From NCBI RefSeq assembly GCF_042678945.1, contig NZ_JBHTLM010000020.1, positions 26,036 to 90,035 on the forward strand: a stretch of DNA of 64,000 nt. The letters are read 5' to 3'. How positions within the stretch are numbered: the first letter of the stretch is position 1; each line of letters starts with the position of its first letter. This DNA is from Fontibacillus puldeungensis (GTDB lineage Bacteria; Bacillota; Bacilli; Paenibacillales; Paenibacillaceae). The notes beneath the pieces were generated by a model. That model made no database searches. It was not told where the DNA came from and saw only the letters and a program-made list of their open reading frames with translations. Positions 43,009-52,029 of this stretch are shown piece by piece. The position numbers and the translations under genes were made by a program.

Positions 43009-43869
43009 TTATTTCAGGGCTTCCTTCACGTCATTGCCCATTTCGTGCGAGCGTTCCGTAGCACGGTGCACCGCAGCTTGAACGAGCTCCAGGAAACGCC
43101 CCTGATTAAGCACCTCCAGCGCAGCCTGGGTTGATCCGTTCGGCGATGTAATGTCGGCGCGCAGCTTGGACGGCTCCTCGCCGGTTTCCGTCATCATGCA
43201 GGCGGCGCCGAGTACAGTCTGTACCGTCAGATCCCTTGCTTGCTCAGGTGTGAGTCCGCCGTCGACGCCTGCGGCGATCATCGCTTCCATCATATAGTAA
43301 ATATAAGCGGGACCGCAGCCGGAAATACCGGTTAAGATTTCCATTTGTTCTTCCGGAATGACACTTACGGTTCCTACTGCCTCAAACATCGATAACGTTT
43401 GGGCTCTTTCAGCTTCAGTTACTTCTTCTGAGAAGGAGATGCCGGTTGCCCCCTGACCGATCGAGCACGACGTATTCGGCATGGTTCGAGCAATTGGGGC
43501 TTTAACGCCAAGCAGCGCTTGAATAGTAGAAATCGAAAGCCCGGCAACCATCGAAATGATGAGTTGTCCTTCTTGAAGCAGTGGACCTAGCTGAGTTAGC
43601 GCTTCGCCCGCGTCCTTCGGCTTCATAGCGAGTACGATAATGGAGGCGCCTTGCAGGTACGAGCGTTTGGATTCTTCGTGATTGGCGGTCATAACGCCAT
43701 AACGGTCCGACAAGTAAACGAGCCGTTCCTGGCTTGAGCGGTTGAGCATGGCAATATGATCCGGACTGGCCACTTGTTTATGGATGAGCCCGCGGACGAT
43801 CGCTTCCGCCATGGAACCGGCGCCATAAAAGCATATTTTTGAAGCGGTCAGAGAATGGTTTAAATTCAT
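43009..43869 (-). CDS. proC: pyrroline-5-carboxylate reductase
   Basis: ProC reduces pyrroline-5-carboxylate to L-proline with NAD(P)H, the last step of the pathway. The 286-residue protein has the Rossmann motif CFYGAGSMAEAIVRGL, VLAMKPKDA, MPNTSCSIGQGATG, SGCGPAYIYYMMEA and the C-terminal TSPNGSTQAALEVL. It lies 31 bases after proA in the same direction, so proB, proA and proC together make proline from glutamate. Confidence 0.96.
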   Translation of the reverse strand: MNLNHSLTASKICFYGAGSMAEAIVRGLIHKQVASPDHIAMLNRSSQERLVYLSDRYGVMTANHEESKRSYLQGASIIVLAMKPKDAGEALTQLGPLLQEGQLIISMVAGLSISTIQALLGVKAPIARTMPNTSCSIGQGATGISFSEEVTEAERAQTLSMFEAVGTVSVIPEEQMEILTGISGCGPAYIYYMMEAMIAAGVDGGLTPEQARDLTVQTVLGAACMMTETGEEPSKLRADITSPNGSTQAALEVLNQGRFLELVQAAVHRATERSHEMGNDVKEALK

Positions 43870-43900
43870 TGCAAAAACCTCCTGGTGTATTGGCAGACGT

Positions 43901-45148
43901 CTACTGCCGAATTTGTCCGTTACCTTGTATGATATATTTGCTAGAGGTCAGAGCCGGCAGCCCCATCGGACCCCGGGCATGCAGCTTTTGCGTACTGATG
44001 CCGATCTCTGCGCCAAAGCCAAACTCAAAGCCATCCGTAAAGCGGGTAGAGGCGTTGTGGTATACGGCGGCTGCATCGACCTCTCGCTGGAAGCGTTCCG
44101 CATTCCCCGTGTCCTCCGTGACGATGCATTCGGAGTGCTTTGTGCCGAAGCGGCGAATATGTGCGATCGCCTCATCCAGATCGTTAACGATTTTGACGTT
44201 CAGGATATAGTCGTTGTACTCCGTGGCATAGTCCTCATCGCTTGCTGGAACAGCCCAAGGTACGAGCTGTCTCGTAGCTTCGCAGCCTCTTAATTCAACG
44301 CCTGACTCCTTAAATCGGTTTGCCAAGTCGGTAAAATGCTGAGCCGCAAAGTCCTTGTGCACGAGCAGCGTCTCCATCGCATTGCAAACCGAAGGACGCT
44401 GTACTTTGGCGTTCAGCGAAATGGAGGTAGCCATTCTCGGCTGTGCGGAAGCATCGAGAAACGTATGGCAAATGCCGGCGCCGGTTTCAATTACCGGAAC
44501 GGTGGCATTTTGCACAACATTCTGAATCAGCGAGCTGCCGCCGCGTGGGATAACGACGTCAAGCAGGCCATTCAGCTTGAGCATTTCATCGACGGAAGCG
44601 CGGCTGGGGTCCTCGATCAGCTGTACGGCATTCTGCGGGATAGCGGTAGCTGCCAGCGCCTGATGAATGATCTCAATGATTTTACGATTGGAGGAAAGAG
44701 CAGAGGAGCCTCCGCGTAGCACGACGGCGTTACCGGTTTTGAGGCAAAGCCCCATCGCGTCCACAGTCACGTTCGGACGCGCTTCGTACACGATGCCGAT
44801 TACGCCAAGCGGCACACGACGCTTTACAATGTGCAGCCCGTTCGGGCGGTCAATGGTTTCGAGCACATCTCCGACCGGATCAGGCAAATCGGCGATTTGC
44901 CTCAGCCCTTCTGCGATACCTTTGATTCGTTCGGGGTTTAAGGCCAAGCGATCGAGCAGAGAAAGAGAAGTTCCGTTCTCCCGTCCGCGCTGCAGGTCCT
45001 CCTCATTAGCGGCGATGATTTCTGAACAACCGCTCTCAAGCGCTTTTGCTACGGCTAATAGAGCCTCATTTTTTTGCTCGGTCGTCAAATTATTCAGCAC
45101 AGATACGACCTTTCCGGCAAGCTCGGCTTTGTGTCTCACTTCACTCAT
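43901..45148 (-). CDS. proA: glutamate-5-semialdehyde dehydrogenase (gamma-glutamyl phosphate reductase)
   Basis: ProA reduces gamma-glutamyl phosphate to glutamate semialdehyde with NADPH. The 415-residue protein has RRVPLGVIGIVYEARPNVTV, LKTGNAVVLRGGSSAL, VIPRGGSSLIQ and the catalytic Cys in VQRPSVCNAMETLLVH, as well as the C-terminal ARGPMGLPALTS. A clear AGGAGGTTCTAAGAC segment lies before the ATG. It follows proB by 43 bases. Confidence 0.97.
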   Translation of the reverse strand: MSEVRHKAELAGKVVSVLNNLTTEQKNEALLAVAKALESGCSEIIAANEEDLQRGRENGTSLSLLDRLALNPERIKGIAEGLRQIADLPDPVGDVLETIDRPNGLHIVKRRVPLGVIGIVYEARPNVTVDAMGLCLKTGNAVVLRGGSSALSSNRKIIEIIHQALAATAIPQNAVQLIEDPSRASVDEMLKLNGLLDVVIPRGGSSLIQNVVQNATVPVIETGAGICHTFLDASAQPRMATSISLNAKVQRPSVCNAMETLLVHKDFAAQHFTDLANRFKESGVELRGCEATRQLVPWAVPASDEDYATEYNDYILNVKIVNDLDEAIAHIRRFGTKHSECIVTEDTGNAERFQREVDAAAVYHNASTRFTDGFEFGFGAEIGISTQKLHARGPMGLPALTSSKYIIQGNGQIRQ

Positions 45149-45191
45149 GTCTTAGAACCTCCTTGTTTTTTTGATGATGGTTTTTGGATGA

Positions 45192-46298
45192 CTAAGCTTT
45201 TAATGAAATCCATTCATCGCGGTGAATGACTTCCAGTCGGTGCACCGACTCCATTTTTTTAATGACCTCGGTGCTAGGCAGGCCCAGAATGTCTGACATC
45301 TGGTCGGCATCATAATTAACAATCCCCCGGCCAAGGACTTCACCAGCTTTATTCACGACCTCCACCACATCACCCGTGTGGAAGTGTCCGGTCGTTTGCT
45401 TGACGCCAACCGGCAGGAGGCTTCGGCCTCCGTGAATCAGCGCCTCCTCGGCGCCAGCGTCTACGGTGAGCGTTCCAAATGGAGTGGAGAAGAAGCCAAG
45501 CCACTGTTTCTTGCGCGGGAGAGCAGCGCCGTGAGCTTCAAAATAGGTGCCCCGCCCGTCCCCCAGAAGGGCTGCACGTAGCTCACCGGGTTGATCAACC
45601 TTGCCTACAAAGACCGGAACGCCTCCTAAAGAAGCGACTTTAGCAGCATCAATTTTGGAGCGCATGCCTCCGGTACCGACGGAAGAGCCGGCTCCTCCGG
45701 CAATAGCATAGATGTCGCTAGTGATTTCGGTTACGCGGTTAATCCGGCTAGCAGATGGATCAATACGCGGATCTTTGGTGTAGAGTCCGTCCATGTCCGT
45801 CAAAATAATCAGATGATCAGCTTTGATGAGATTTGCAACGAGAGCTGACAGGGTATCATTGTCGCCGAATTTCAACTCGTCTATAGAAACGGTGTCGTTC
45901 TCATTGATGATAGGCAGCACGTTTTGCCGCAGCAACTCTTCGATAGCCATACTAGCGTTCCCAGTTCGCTTGCGGTTCTGAAAATCGGAACGGGTGAGCA
46001 GCACCTGCGCCGCGGATATGCCGTGTTCGGCCAGTGCTTCACGATAGTTCTGCATAAGCAGTGCCTGCCCTACGGCTGCAGCCGCTTGCTTCTCATGAAG
46101 CAGCTTCGGACGTTCGGGGTATCCGATTTCGCGGAAACCGGCCGCAACCGCTCCAGAAGTGACAAGCAGCAGCTGCAGATCAGCCTTCATGAGATTGGCT
46201 AGTTCATTTGCATAATATTGAACCGCATCCCGATTCAGTCCTCCTTCCGACGAAGTCAGCGAACTGCTTCCAATTTTTACGACGATACGACGCAGCAT
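45192..46298 (-). CDS. proB: glutamate 5-kinase
   Basis: ProB phosphorylates glutamate, the first and feedback-controlled step of proline synthesis. The amino-acid kinase domain has RRIVVKIGSSSLTS, LVTSGAVAAGFREIG, INENDTVSIDELKFGDND and TDMDGLYTKDPR; a C-terminal PUA domain (from about residue 275) includes DVVEVVNKAGEVLGRGIVNY. The ATG at 46298 (368 residues, AGGAGTGG upstream) is chosen over a GTG at 46307. Expression is controlled by the T-box leader just upstream. Confidence 0.96.
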   Translation of the reverse strand: MLRRIVVKIGSSSLTSSEGGLNRDAVQYYANELANLMKADLQLLLVTSGAVAAGFREIGYPERPKLLHEKQAAAAVGQALLMQNYREALAEHGISAAQVLLTRSDFQNRKRTGNASMAIEELLRQNVLPIINENDTVSIDELKFGDNDTLSALVANLIKADHLIILTDMDGLYTKDPRIDPSASRINRVTEITSDIYAIAGGAGSSVGTGGMRSKIDAAKVASLGGVPVFVGKVDQPGELRAALLGDGRGTYFEAHGAALPRKKQWLGFFSTPFGTLTVDAGAEEALIHGGRSLLPVGVKQTTGHFHTGDVVEVVNKAGEVLGRGIVNYDADQMSDILGLPSTEVIKKMESVHRLEVIHRDEWISLKA

Positions 46299-46350
46299 CG
46301 AGACCACTCCTAACGCATAAATATCTTCTTTAGAAAAACTGACTTAAAAA

Positions 46351-46600
46351 TAAAAAAACCTCCGCCTTTGCATGCAAAGGACGAAAGTTTAACTTCCGCG
46401 GTACCACCTTTATTGATGAGGTTATCATCCGACTTGAATGCCCGGTAACAGGGGCGCTGTCCGGCTTGTATCCGGCCGCTCGGGGATAGGGTTCGGAAAG
46501 GGCAAGCTTGTAAATTCTTTCAGCCTAAGGAATTTACTCTCTGAGCGCCGCTAAACTTTCGTACTGGTCCCGTCCTAGCGTTTATGGCTTAACGAATATA
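46351..46600 (-). ncRNA. proline-specific T-box leader of proBAC
   Basis: On the minus strand the T-box AATAAAGGTGGTACCGCGG (about 46414-46396) is followed by a terminator built on CCTTTGCATGCAAAGG and a run of T (46390-46351). Stem I is visible upstream: the AGAGAG bulge, the GTAAATTC/GAATTTAC distal hairpin, and GGGA/TCCC flanking a specifier loop whose 3' side reads AACCCTA. CCT (46490-46488) is a proline codon and is followed by A, as usual. Uncharged tRNA-Pro should therefore stabilise the antiterminator and switch on proline synthesis. Upstream boundary is approximate. Confidence 0.9.
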
Positions 46601-46622
46601 ATCATTGTCATTAATTAATGTT

Positions 46623-46651
46623 AGAATAACACGCGTTTCACAGGTTTGCAA
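46623..46651 (-). promoter_or_regulatory. sigma-A promoter of T-box/proBAC transcript
   Basis: On the minus strand TTGCAA (46651-46646), a 17-base spacer and TATTCT (46628-46623) lie just before the T-box leader. Both boxes match the consensus in 4 of 6 positions. Confidence 0.55.
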
Positions 46652-46854
46652 AAGAAACCCCGTAAAATTGGACTAATTTTGTTCACGAAACCCCCACCAT
46701 ACGCATGATATATTTTCTTTCTGGAACAAAAAGTGAATTGGTTGCGGAATTAACAAAGGGCCCGCTATGATGGATTCAGAATATAGCCACGTAGATATGA
46801 ACTATGTACTGCGACGACGGTTTCGATTTCTCGAGGGAGGGTGGAATTCAAGCG

Positions 46855-47703
46855 ATGACCGATCAGAAAATCAATCTACTGACTAATTCATCGTTCGAGC
46901 GAAAAGCGGATATTTCTAGAATAGCCTTAGTTCAAAGCGACATCATACTCGGAGAGCCGAAGAAAAACCGTGAAAAATTTGAACGGCTCATGGAGCAGGC
47001 GGTCTCCTCCGCTGAAAAGCCTGATCTAATCGTCTTGCCGGAACTGTGGAACACCGGTTATGCCCTACAAACGATCGATAAGCTTGCTGATCCGGAAGGC
47101 GAGGAGAGTCGCACTTGGCTCTCTACCTTTGCGAAGCGGCATGGTGTTTATGTCGTTGGCGGGTCGGTCGCCGAGAAACGCAGCGGAAAAGTGTACAATA
47201 CGATGCTCCTTTTTAATCGCCTAGGCGAGGAGCTCGGCAGCTACTCCAAAATCCATTTATTTCGCTTAATGGAGGAGGAGAAGCACTTAACTCCAGGAGA
47301 TCAAAAAGTAACGTTTGATCTGGGCGGAGTTACGGCTGGTGCAGCGATTTGTTACGATATCCGCTTTCCGGAGCTAGCGCGCAGCCTCGCGCTAAAAGGA
47401 GCCAAGCTGCTCATTGTGGCGGCCGAGTGGCCGCATCCTCGGCTCCATCACTGGCGAACACTGCTTATGGCCCGGGCCATCGAGAACCAAATGTATGTCA
47501 TAGGCTGCAATCGGATCGGCACAAGCGGCAGCGATTCTTTTTTCGGCCATTCGATGATCATTGACCCATGGGGCGAAATTGTAGCCGAAGGTGGCGAAGA
47601 GGAGGGAATTATCTCCGGCGAAATCGATCTATCCCTCGTAGACAGGGTTCGAAACCAAATTCCGGTGTTCACTGATCGCAGGCCATCGCTTTATGAGCTG
47701 TAG
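46855..47703 (+). CDS. mtnU: carbon-nitrogen hydrolase, probable omega-amidase MtnU
   Basis: A 282-residue nitrilase-superfamily amidase. The catalytic Glu-Lys-Cys triad is visible in VLPELWNTGY, YSKIHLFRLMEEE and AGAAICYDIRFPELAR. MtnU-type enzymes hydrolyse 2-oxoglutaramate or 2-oxo-4-methylthiobutyramate, by-products of glutamine-dependent transamination in methionine salvage. The ATG at 46855 with AGGGAGGGTGG is chosen over an ATG at 46804. Its 3' end overlaps the convergent LysR gene by 13 bases. The substrate is inferred from family resemblance. Confidence 0.8.
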   Translation: MTDQKINLLTNSSFERKADISRIALVQSDIILGEPKKNREKFERLMEQAVSSAEKPDLIVLPELWNTGYALQTIDKLADPEGEESRTWLSTFAKRHGVYVVGGSVAEKRSGKVYNTMLLFNRLGEELGSYSKIHLFRLMEEEKHLTPGDQKVTFDLGGVTAGAAICYDIRFPELARSLALKGAKLLIVAAEWPHPRLHHWRTLLMARAIENQMYVIGCNRIGTSGSDSFFGHSMIIDPWGEIVAEGGEEEGIISGEIDLSLVDRVRNQIPVFTDRRPSLYEL

Positions 47704-48611
47704 ATCGACTTTCGCTGCTCCATAATGACTTTAAACGTTTCGATAAAGGCTTCTGCCGCTTTAGACAGATAACGCCCTTTGCGATAGGCGATCACCAGTG
47801 TCCGGCTAGGAACGGGGGCCGTAAGCGGAACATAAATCGGGATCAGCTCGCTGCGTTTCGCACGGGCGATAAAACGCGGAACCAGGGTGATCCCCATCCC
47901 CGCAGCAACGAGGGATTGGACGGTTTCGATATTGTTGCTCTCAAACACAATGTTCGGCTCAAATCCGGCTCCGTGACATAAATCTACGGTTATTTTACGG
48001 AATCCCTGGCCTTTCTTGAGGACGATAAAAGGCTCATCCTTTAGCTGCTCCAGTAAAACTCCGTCTGTTGATGCTTCTGGGGAGGCCAGCCGGTGATTCG
48101 GGGGAACCGCCAGATCGATCGGCTCTTCTCCGATCGGTACACAGGTCAGTGTAGGCTCTTGAAGCGGCAAGGAAAGCAGGCTAAGGTCGGTTCCGCCGCC
48201 GGCCGTCAGCTTTTCCAAATTCAGCGAGGTGTCTTCCAGCAAAGTGATTTCAATATTCGGGTATGCGTCCTTAAATGCGGGCAGGACATACGGCAGAAGG
48301 TGAGAGCCGGTAATCGGCATGCTTCCGACGACGACGCGGCCAGCCCGCAGTTGGGAGATGTCGTCCATTTCCTGACGGAGCTGCGCTACGGCATCCATAA
48401 TTTTTTGGGCGTGTTCGATAAAGCTGGCCCCAGCGTGCGTGAGCTCTACCGTGCTCGTATTGCGCTGAAACAATTTTACGCCGAGCTCTTGCTCCAGCTT
48501 GGATAGCTGCTGGCTTAGTGAGGGCTGGGCGATATGCAGTTTGTCGGCCGCACGGGAGAAATTTCTTTCCTCGGCAATTTGCAGTGTGTATTGAAGCTGT
48601 CTAAGTTCCAT
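47691..48611 (-). CDS. LysR-family transcriptional regulator
   Basis: A 306-residue LysR-type regulator. The N-terminal winged helix is typical (MELRQLQYTLQIAEERNFSR, then AADKLHIAQPSLSQQLSKLE), and the periplasmic-binding-like effector domain spans about residues 90-295 (VGSMPITGSHLLPYVLPAFK, SNNIETVQSLVAAGMGITLV). The target is unknown; it is divergent from the signal peptidase gene and convergent with mtnU. No operator could be assigned in the 233-base spacer upstream. Confidence 0.92.
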   Translation of the reverse strand: MELRQLQYTLQIAEERNFSRAADKLHIAQPSLSQQLSKLEQELGVKLFQRNTSTVELTHAGASFIEHAQKIMDAVAQLRQEMDDISQLRAGRVVVGSMPITGSHLLPYVLPAFKDAYPNIEITLLEDTSLNLEKLTAGGGTDLSLLSLPLQEPTLTCVPIGEEPIDLAVPPNHRLASPEASTDGVLLEQLKDEPFIVLKKGQGFRKITVDLCHGAGFEPNIVFESNNIETVQSLVAAGMGITLVPRFIARAKRSELIPIYVPLTAPVPSRTLVIAYRKGRYLSKAAEAFIETFKVIMEQRKSIYSS

Positions 48612-48844
48612 AATTCGACTCCTTTGCGGGAGAGTATATTTTGCGTTCGAAAAAATGATAAAGCGATGGTAGGAGAATGTATTTTCTTATAGGGCTTGCC
48701 TATGAACAGTATACAGCATATAGGGCGATCCCTCACATAATTCATCTTCATACGATCGTCTGAGGCCAAACATGAAAAATTTGTCTTACGATGTCTCGTC
48801 CCGGTATAATAATAGACAAACGACAAGTGCTGGAGGTTTTTCGC

Positions 48845-49399
48845 TTGAAAAAATGGGTGAAAGAGATAAGCGGCTGGGGTGCATCAATTGTTCTGGGCTT
48901 TTTACTTAGCATCGTTATTGGCATTTTTATTATTCAACCCTATAAGGTTGATGGTTATTCCATGGAGCCGACATTAAACAACAATCAACGAATTTTTGCC
49001 TGGAAGATCAACCATGTGCTCGATAAGTCACCGAAATATGGGGATATCGTAATTATCGACAGCCGGGTGGATCGGAGCCGTTCGTTCTGGGATGATATTA
49101 AGGAACAGCCTCTCGTCTCGCTGCTGTCCGGTGAAGGTAAAAAGGAAATTTTTTATGTTAAAAGGGTTATCGGCTTACCGGGTGATACGATAGAAGTAAA
49201 GGATGGCAAACTTTTCCGTAACGGCACGGTTCTCCATGAGCCTTATATTAAGGAGGAGATGGTAGCTGGCACAGAACAAAGCTGGGAAGTGCCTGTGGGC
49301 CATGTGTTCGTTATGGGTGACAATCGCAACAACAGCAAAGACAGCCGGATGATCGGCCCTGTACCACTGGATCATGTTATGGGGATTGATTCGTTTTAA
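48845..49399 (+). CDS. lepB: type I signal peptidase
   Basis: Removes signal peptides from exported proteins at the outer face of the membrane. One N-terminal anchor (about residues 12-31) is followed by the catalytic Ser39 in DGYSMEPTL, Lys106 in FYVKRVIGLPGD and the box E motif GDNRNNSKDSR. The start is a TTG at 48845 with GGAGG 8 bases upstream, giving 184 residues. An ATG at 48791 lies inside the probable promoter (TATAAT at 48815-48820) and is rejected. A terminator follows. Confidence 0.93.
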   Translation: MKKWVKEISGWGASIVLGFLLSIVIGIFIIQPYKVDGYSMEPTLNNNQRIFAWKINHVLDKSPKYGDIVIIDSRVDRSRSFWDDIKEQPLVSLLSGEGKKEIFYVKRVIGLPGDTIEVKDGKLFRNGTVLHEPYIKEEMVAGTEQSWEVPVGHVFVMGDNRNNSKDSRMIGPVPLDHVMGIDSF

Positions 49400-49423
49400 C
49401 ATAAAATACTGAGCTTAACAGTC

Positions 49424-49460
49424 AAGGACCGATTGGAGTTATCTCCAACGGTCCTTTTTT
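49424..49460 (+). terminator. Rho-independent terminator after lepB
   Basis: AAGGACCGATTGGAG (49424-49438) pairs with CTCCAACGGTCCTT (49443-49456), with one bulged A, followed by TTTT. Confidence 0.87.
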
Positions 49461-49596
49461 CTGAATATCACCTTTGCGCCTTATAGTTTCAACCTATTAC
49501 TTCTATAGTTATTATATCTTGGATCAATGAGCAAGGACATGATATATTGAATTCAACATTTGAAACAAGTTCGATTCCTTGTGTGGGGTGAATTTA

Positions 49597-51021
49597 ATGA
49601 GCAGCAAAAAGACTATGTATGAAAAAATTTGGGATAATCACGTTATCTATCAAGAAGAGGGTAAGCCAAGCATCTTGTATATCGATTTGCACCTCGTTCA
49701 CGAGGTTACCTCGCCGCAGGCGTTCGAGGGACTTCGGCTCAGCGGTCGTAAAGTACGGCGCCCTGAGCTGACCTTTGCAACGATGGATCATAACGTTCCT
49801 ACTAAGGATCGGTACAACATTACCGACCCGATTTCCAAGCAGCAAATTGATACGCTGTCGAACAATTGCCGCGATTTCGGGGTTACACTGTATGACCTTG
49901 ACACAATCGACCAAGGTGTTGTTCACGTTATGGGTCCTGAGCTTGGGTTGACGCATCCCGGGAAAACGATCGTTTGTGGTGATAGCCATACCTCAACGCA
50001 CGGCGCGTTCGGAGCACTGGCTTTCGGGATCGGCACAAGCGAGGTTGAACATGTCCTTGCTACACAGTGCTTACAGCAGGCTAAAGCGAAGACGCTTGAG
50101 GTTCGTTTTGTAGGTAACCGCAAGCCGGGCGTAACGGCAAAAGACATGATTCTTGGTGTTATTGCGAAGTACGGAACGGATTTTGCAACCGGGTATGTTA
50201 TTGAGTATACGGGCGAGGCCATTCGCAAGCTGTCGATGGAGGAACGTATGACCGTCTGCAACATGTCGATCGAAGGCGGCGCGAGAGCAGGACTTATTGC
50301 TCCGGACGATACGACGTTTGAATATTTGCGCGGCCGTCAGCATGTTCCGCAAGGCGAAGCTTTCGAGCGTGCCATTGCCGAATGGAGACTGCTCACAACC
50401 GATGAAGGCGCGATATATGACCGCGTTGTTGATTTCGACGTTGATTCGCTCATTCCACAGGTGACCTGGGGCACTAGTCCTGGTATGGGAACCGGAATTG
50501 ATGCCAACGTGCCGAATCCGACTGATTTTGAGACTGAAAATGAACGTAAAGCGGCGGAGAAAGCGCTTGAGTATATGGGCTTGACACCTGGTACGCCGAT
50601 GAAGAATATCGGGATTGATTATGTATTTATCGGCTCATGCACGAACGGCCGAATCGAGGACCTGCGTGCAGCTGCGCAAATCGCCAAAGGATACAAAGTT
50701 TCCGATAAAGTTACCGCAATCGTCGTGCCGGGATCTGGACGCGTGAAAATCCAGGCCGAAAAAGAAGGATTGGATAAAATCTTCACGGAGGCAGGATTTG
50801 AATGGCGCGAGGCGGGCTGCAGCATGTGTTTGGCCATGAATCCGGATGTTTTAGAGCCAGGACAACGCTGCGCATCGACCTCCAATCGGAATTTTGAAGG
50901 ACGGCAGGGACGCGGTGGTAGAACGCATCTGGTTTCTCCGGCCATGGCGGCTGCGGCGGCGATCAAGGGACATTTCGTCGACGTGCGCGAGTGGGAAACC
51001 AAGAGCGAAGTCGTAAGCTAA
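49597..51021 (+). CDS. leuC: 3-isopropylmalate dehydratase large subunit
   Basis: LeuC with LeuD isomerises 2-isopropylmalate to 3-isopropylmalate in leucine synthesis, using a [4Fe-4S] cluster. The 474-residue protein has LHLVHEVTSPQAFEGLR, CGDSHTSTHGAFGALAFGIG and the cluster Cys in GSCTNGRIEDL and AGCSMCLAMNPD. The ATG at 49597 (GGGGTGA upstream) is chosen over one at 49579. leuD follows after 27 bases. leuA and leuB are not in the window. Confidence 0.97.
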   Translation: MSSKKTMYEKIWDNHVIYQEEGKPSILYIDLHLVHEVTSPQAFEGLRLSGRKVRRPELTFATMDHNVPTKDRYNITDPISKQQIDTLSNNCRDFGVTLYDLDTIDQGVVHVMGPELGLTHPGKTIVCGDSHTSTHGAFGALAFGIGTSEVEHVLATQCLQQAKAKTLEVRFVGNRKPGVTAKDMILGVIAKYGTDFATGYVIEYTGEAIRKLSMEERMTVCNMSIEGGARAGLIAPDDTTFEYLRGRQHVPQGEAFERAIAEWRLLTTDEGAIYDRVVDFDVDSLIPQVTWGTSPGMGTGIDANVPNPTDFETENERKAAEKALEYMGLTPGTPMKNIGIDYVFIGSCTNGRIEDLRAAAQIAKGYKVSDKVTAIVVPGSGRVKIQAEKEGLDKIFTEAGFEWREAGCSMCLAMNPDVLEPGQRCASTSNRNFEGRQGRGGRTHLVSPAMAAAAAIKGHFVDVREWETKSEVVS

Positions 51022-51048
51022 CCTAGGTGAAGAGGGGAGAATCAAACG

Positions 51049-51639
51049 ATGGATGCATTTAAAAAACTAACAGGTGTGGTCGGTCCGGTCGACCGTGTTA
51101 ATGTAGATACCGACGCTATTATTCCTAAACAATTTCTAAAACGTATTGAACGCACAGGATTTGGTCAATTTTTGTTCTATGAGTGGCGTTTTGATACCGA
51201 AGGAAACGTCAACCCTGAGTTCGAGTTAAACAAACCTCGATACGCGGGAGCCTCTGTGCTGATTTCTCGCGTAAACTTCGGCTGCGGTTCCTCCAGGGAG
51301 CATGCCCCTTGGGCTATTCTCGATTACGGTTTCCGCTGCGTAATTGCACCGTCCTTTGCAGATATTTTCTACAATAACTGTTTTAAGAACGGTATTCTTC
51401 CGATTAAGCTGACCGAGGAGCAGGTTGAGGATTTGTTTAAACGGACATCTACCCATGAAGGGTACAAGTTGACGGTTGATCTGGAGAGCAAAACGATCTC
51501 TGATGATTACGGTCTCAATCTCAAGTTTGATCTGGATGAACATCGTCGTCAATTTTTGCTACAGGGTCTGGACGACATTGGTCTGACGCTGCAGCATGAG
51601 GATCTCATTGCGGCATATGAACAGAAAAAGTTTGGCTGA
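51049..51639 (+). CDS. leuD: 3-isopropylmalate dehydratase small subunit
   Basis: The swivel-domain partner of LeuC. The 196-residue protein contains NVDTDAIIPKQFLKRI and the substrate-binding loop FGCGSSREHAPWAILDYGFR, and ends with a short basic tail. AGAGGGGAG lies before the ATG. It forms a two-gene operon with leuC closed by a hairpin terminator. Confidence 0.97.
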   Translation: MDAFKKLTGVVGPVDRVNVDTDAIIPKQFLKRIERTGFGQFLFYEWRFDTEGNVNPEFELNKPRYAGASVLISRVNFGCGSSREHAPWAILDYGFRCVIAPSFADIFYNNCFKNGILPIKLTEEQVEDLFKRTSTHEGYKLTVDLESKTISDDYGLNLKFDLDEHRRQFLLQGLDDIGLTLQHEDLIAAYEQKKFG

Positions 51640-51671
51640 ATGGAATAAACTGTTATTCTATAGTTAATGCA

Positions 51672-51713
51672 AGGCGCGAGTTAAAGGAGAAACCCTTAGC
51701 TCGCGCTTTTTGT
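51672..51713 (+). terminator. Rho-independent terminator after leuCD
   Basis: AGGCGCGAGTTAAAGG (51672 onward) pairs with CCTTAGCTCGCGC (ending 51706), followed by a T run. Confidence 0.78.
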
Positions 51714-52029
51714 CGTTCTTTTTTTAACCTGCTTATTCACCCAAACAATGGGATGCCGAAAAGAAAGAAGTAATTTGTCTATCGCTGTCTTTCTATAAAA
51801 ATATAAGTCTATGAGGAAGTAATTTTTTCTGATATTATGGAAGTAATTAGCAACCTTTTTCCCTTCGGTGTCGTCTATATATTAGATGCCGCATTAGAGC
51901 AGTCCTCTGCACGGGTGATTGATTTCGCGCAATATGAACTGCCTCTTAAACGTCGTCTGATGTCCTCGAAGATATCTCCAAAGGCGTTTTCTTAACCGGT
52001 AAATTACGAGATGGGGTAGGGATTAATTG
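51714..52029. other. intergenic spacer upstream of first amidase
   Basis: 316 bases without a supported gene. The second half contains GTCGTCTGATGTC (51951), resembling GTCGTCTGACGATGTC at 54366, in front of the second amidase gene, suggesting that part of the upstream region was duplicated along with the gene pair. No definite promoter could be assigned. Confidence 0.4.

Noticed and set aside
48791..48844. Upstream ATG extension of the signal peptidase
   Set aside because: It overlaps the probable promoter -10 (TATAAT at 48815) and lacks a ribosome site; the TTG at 48845 has GGAGG at a good distance.
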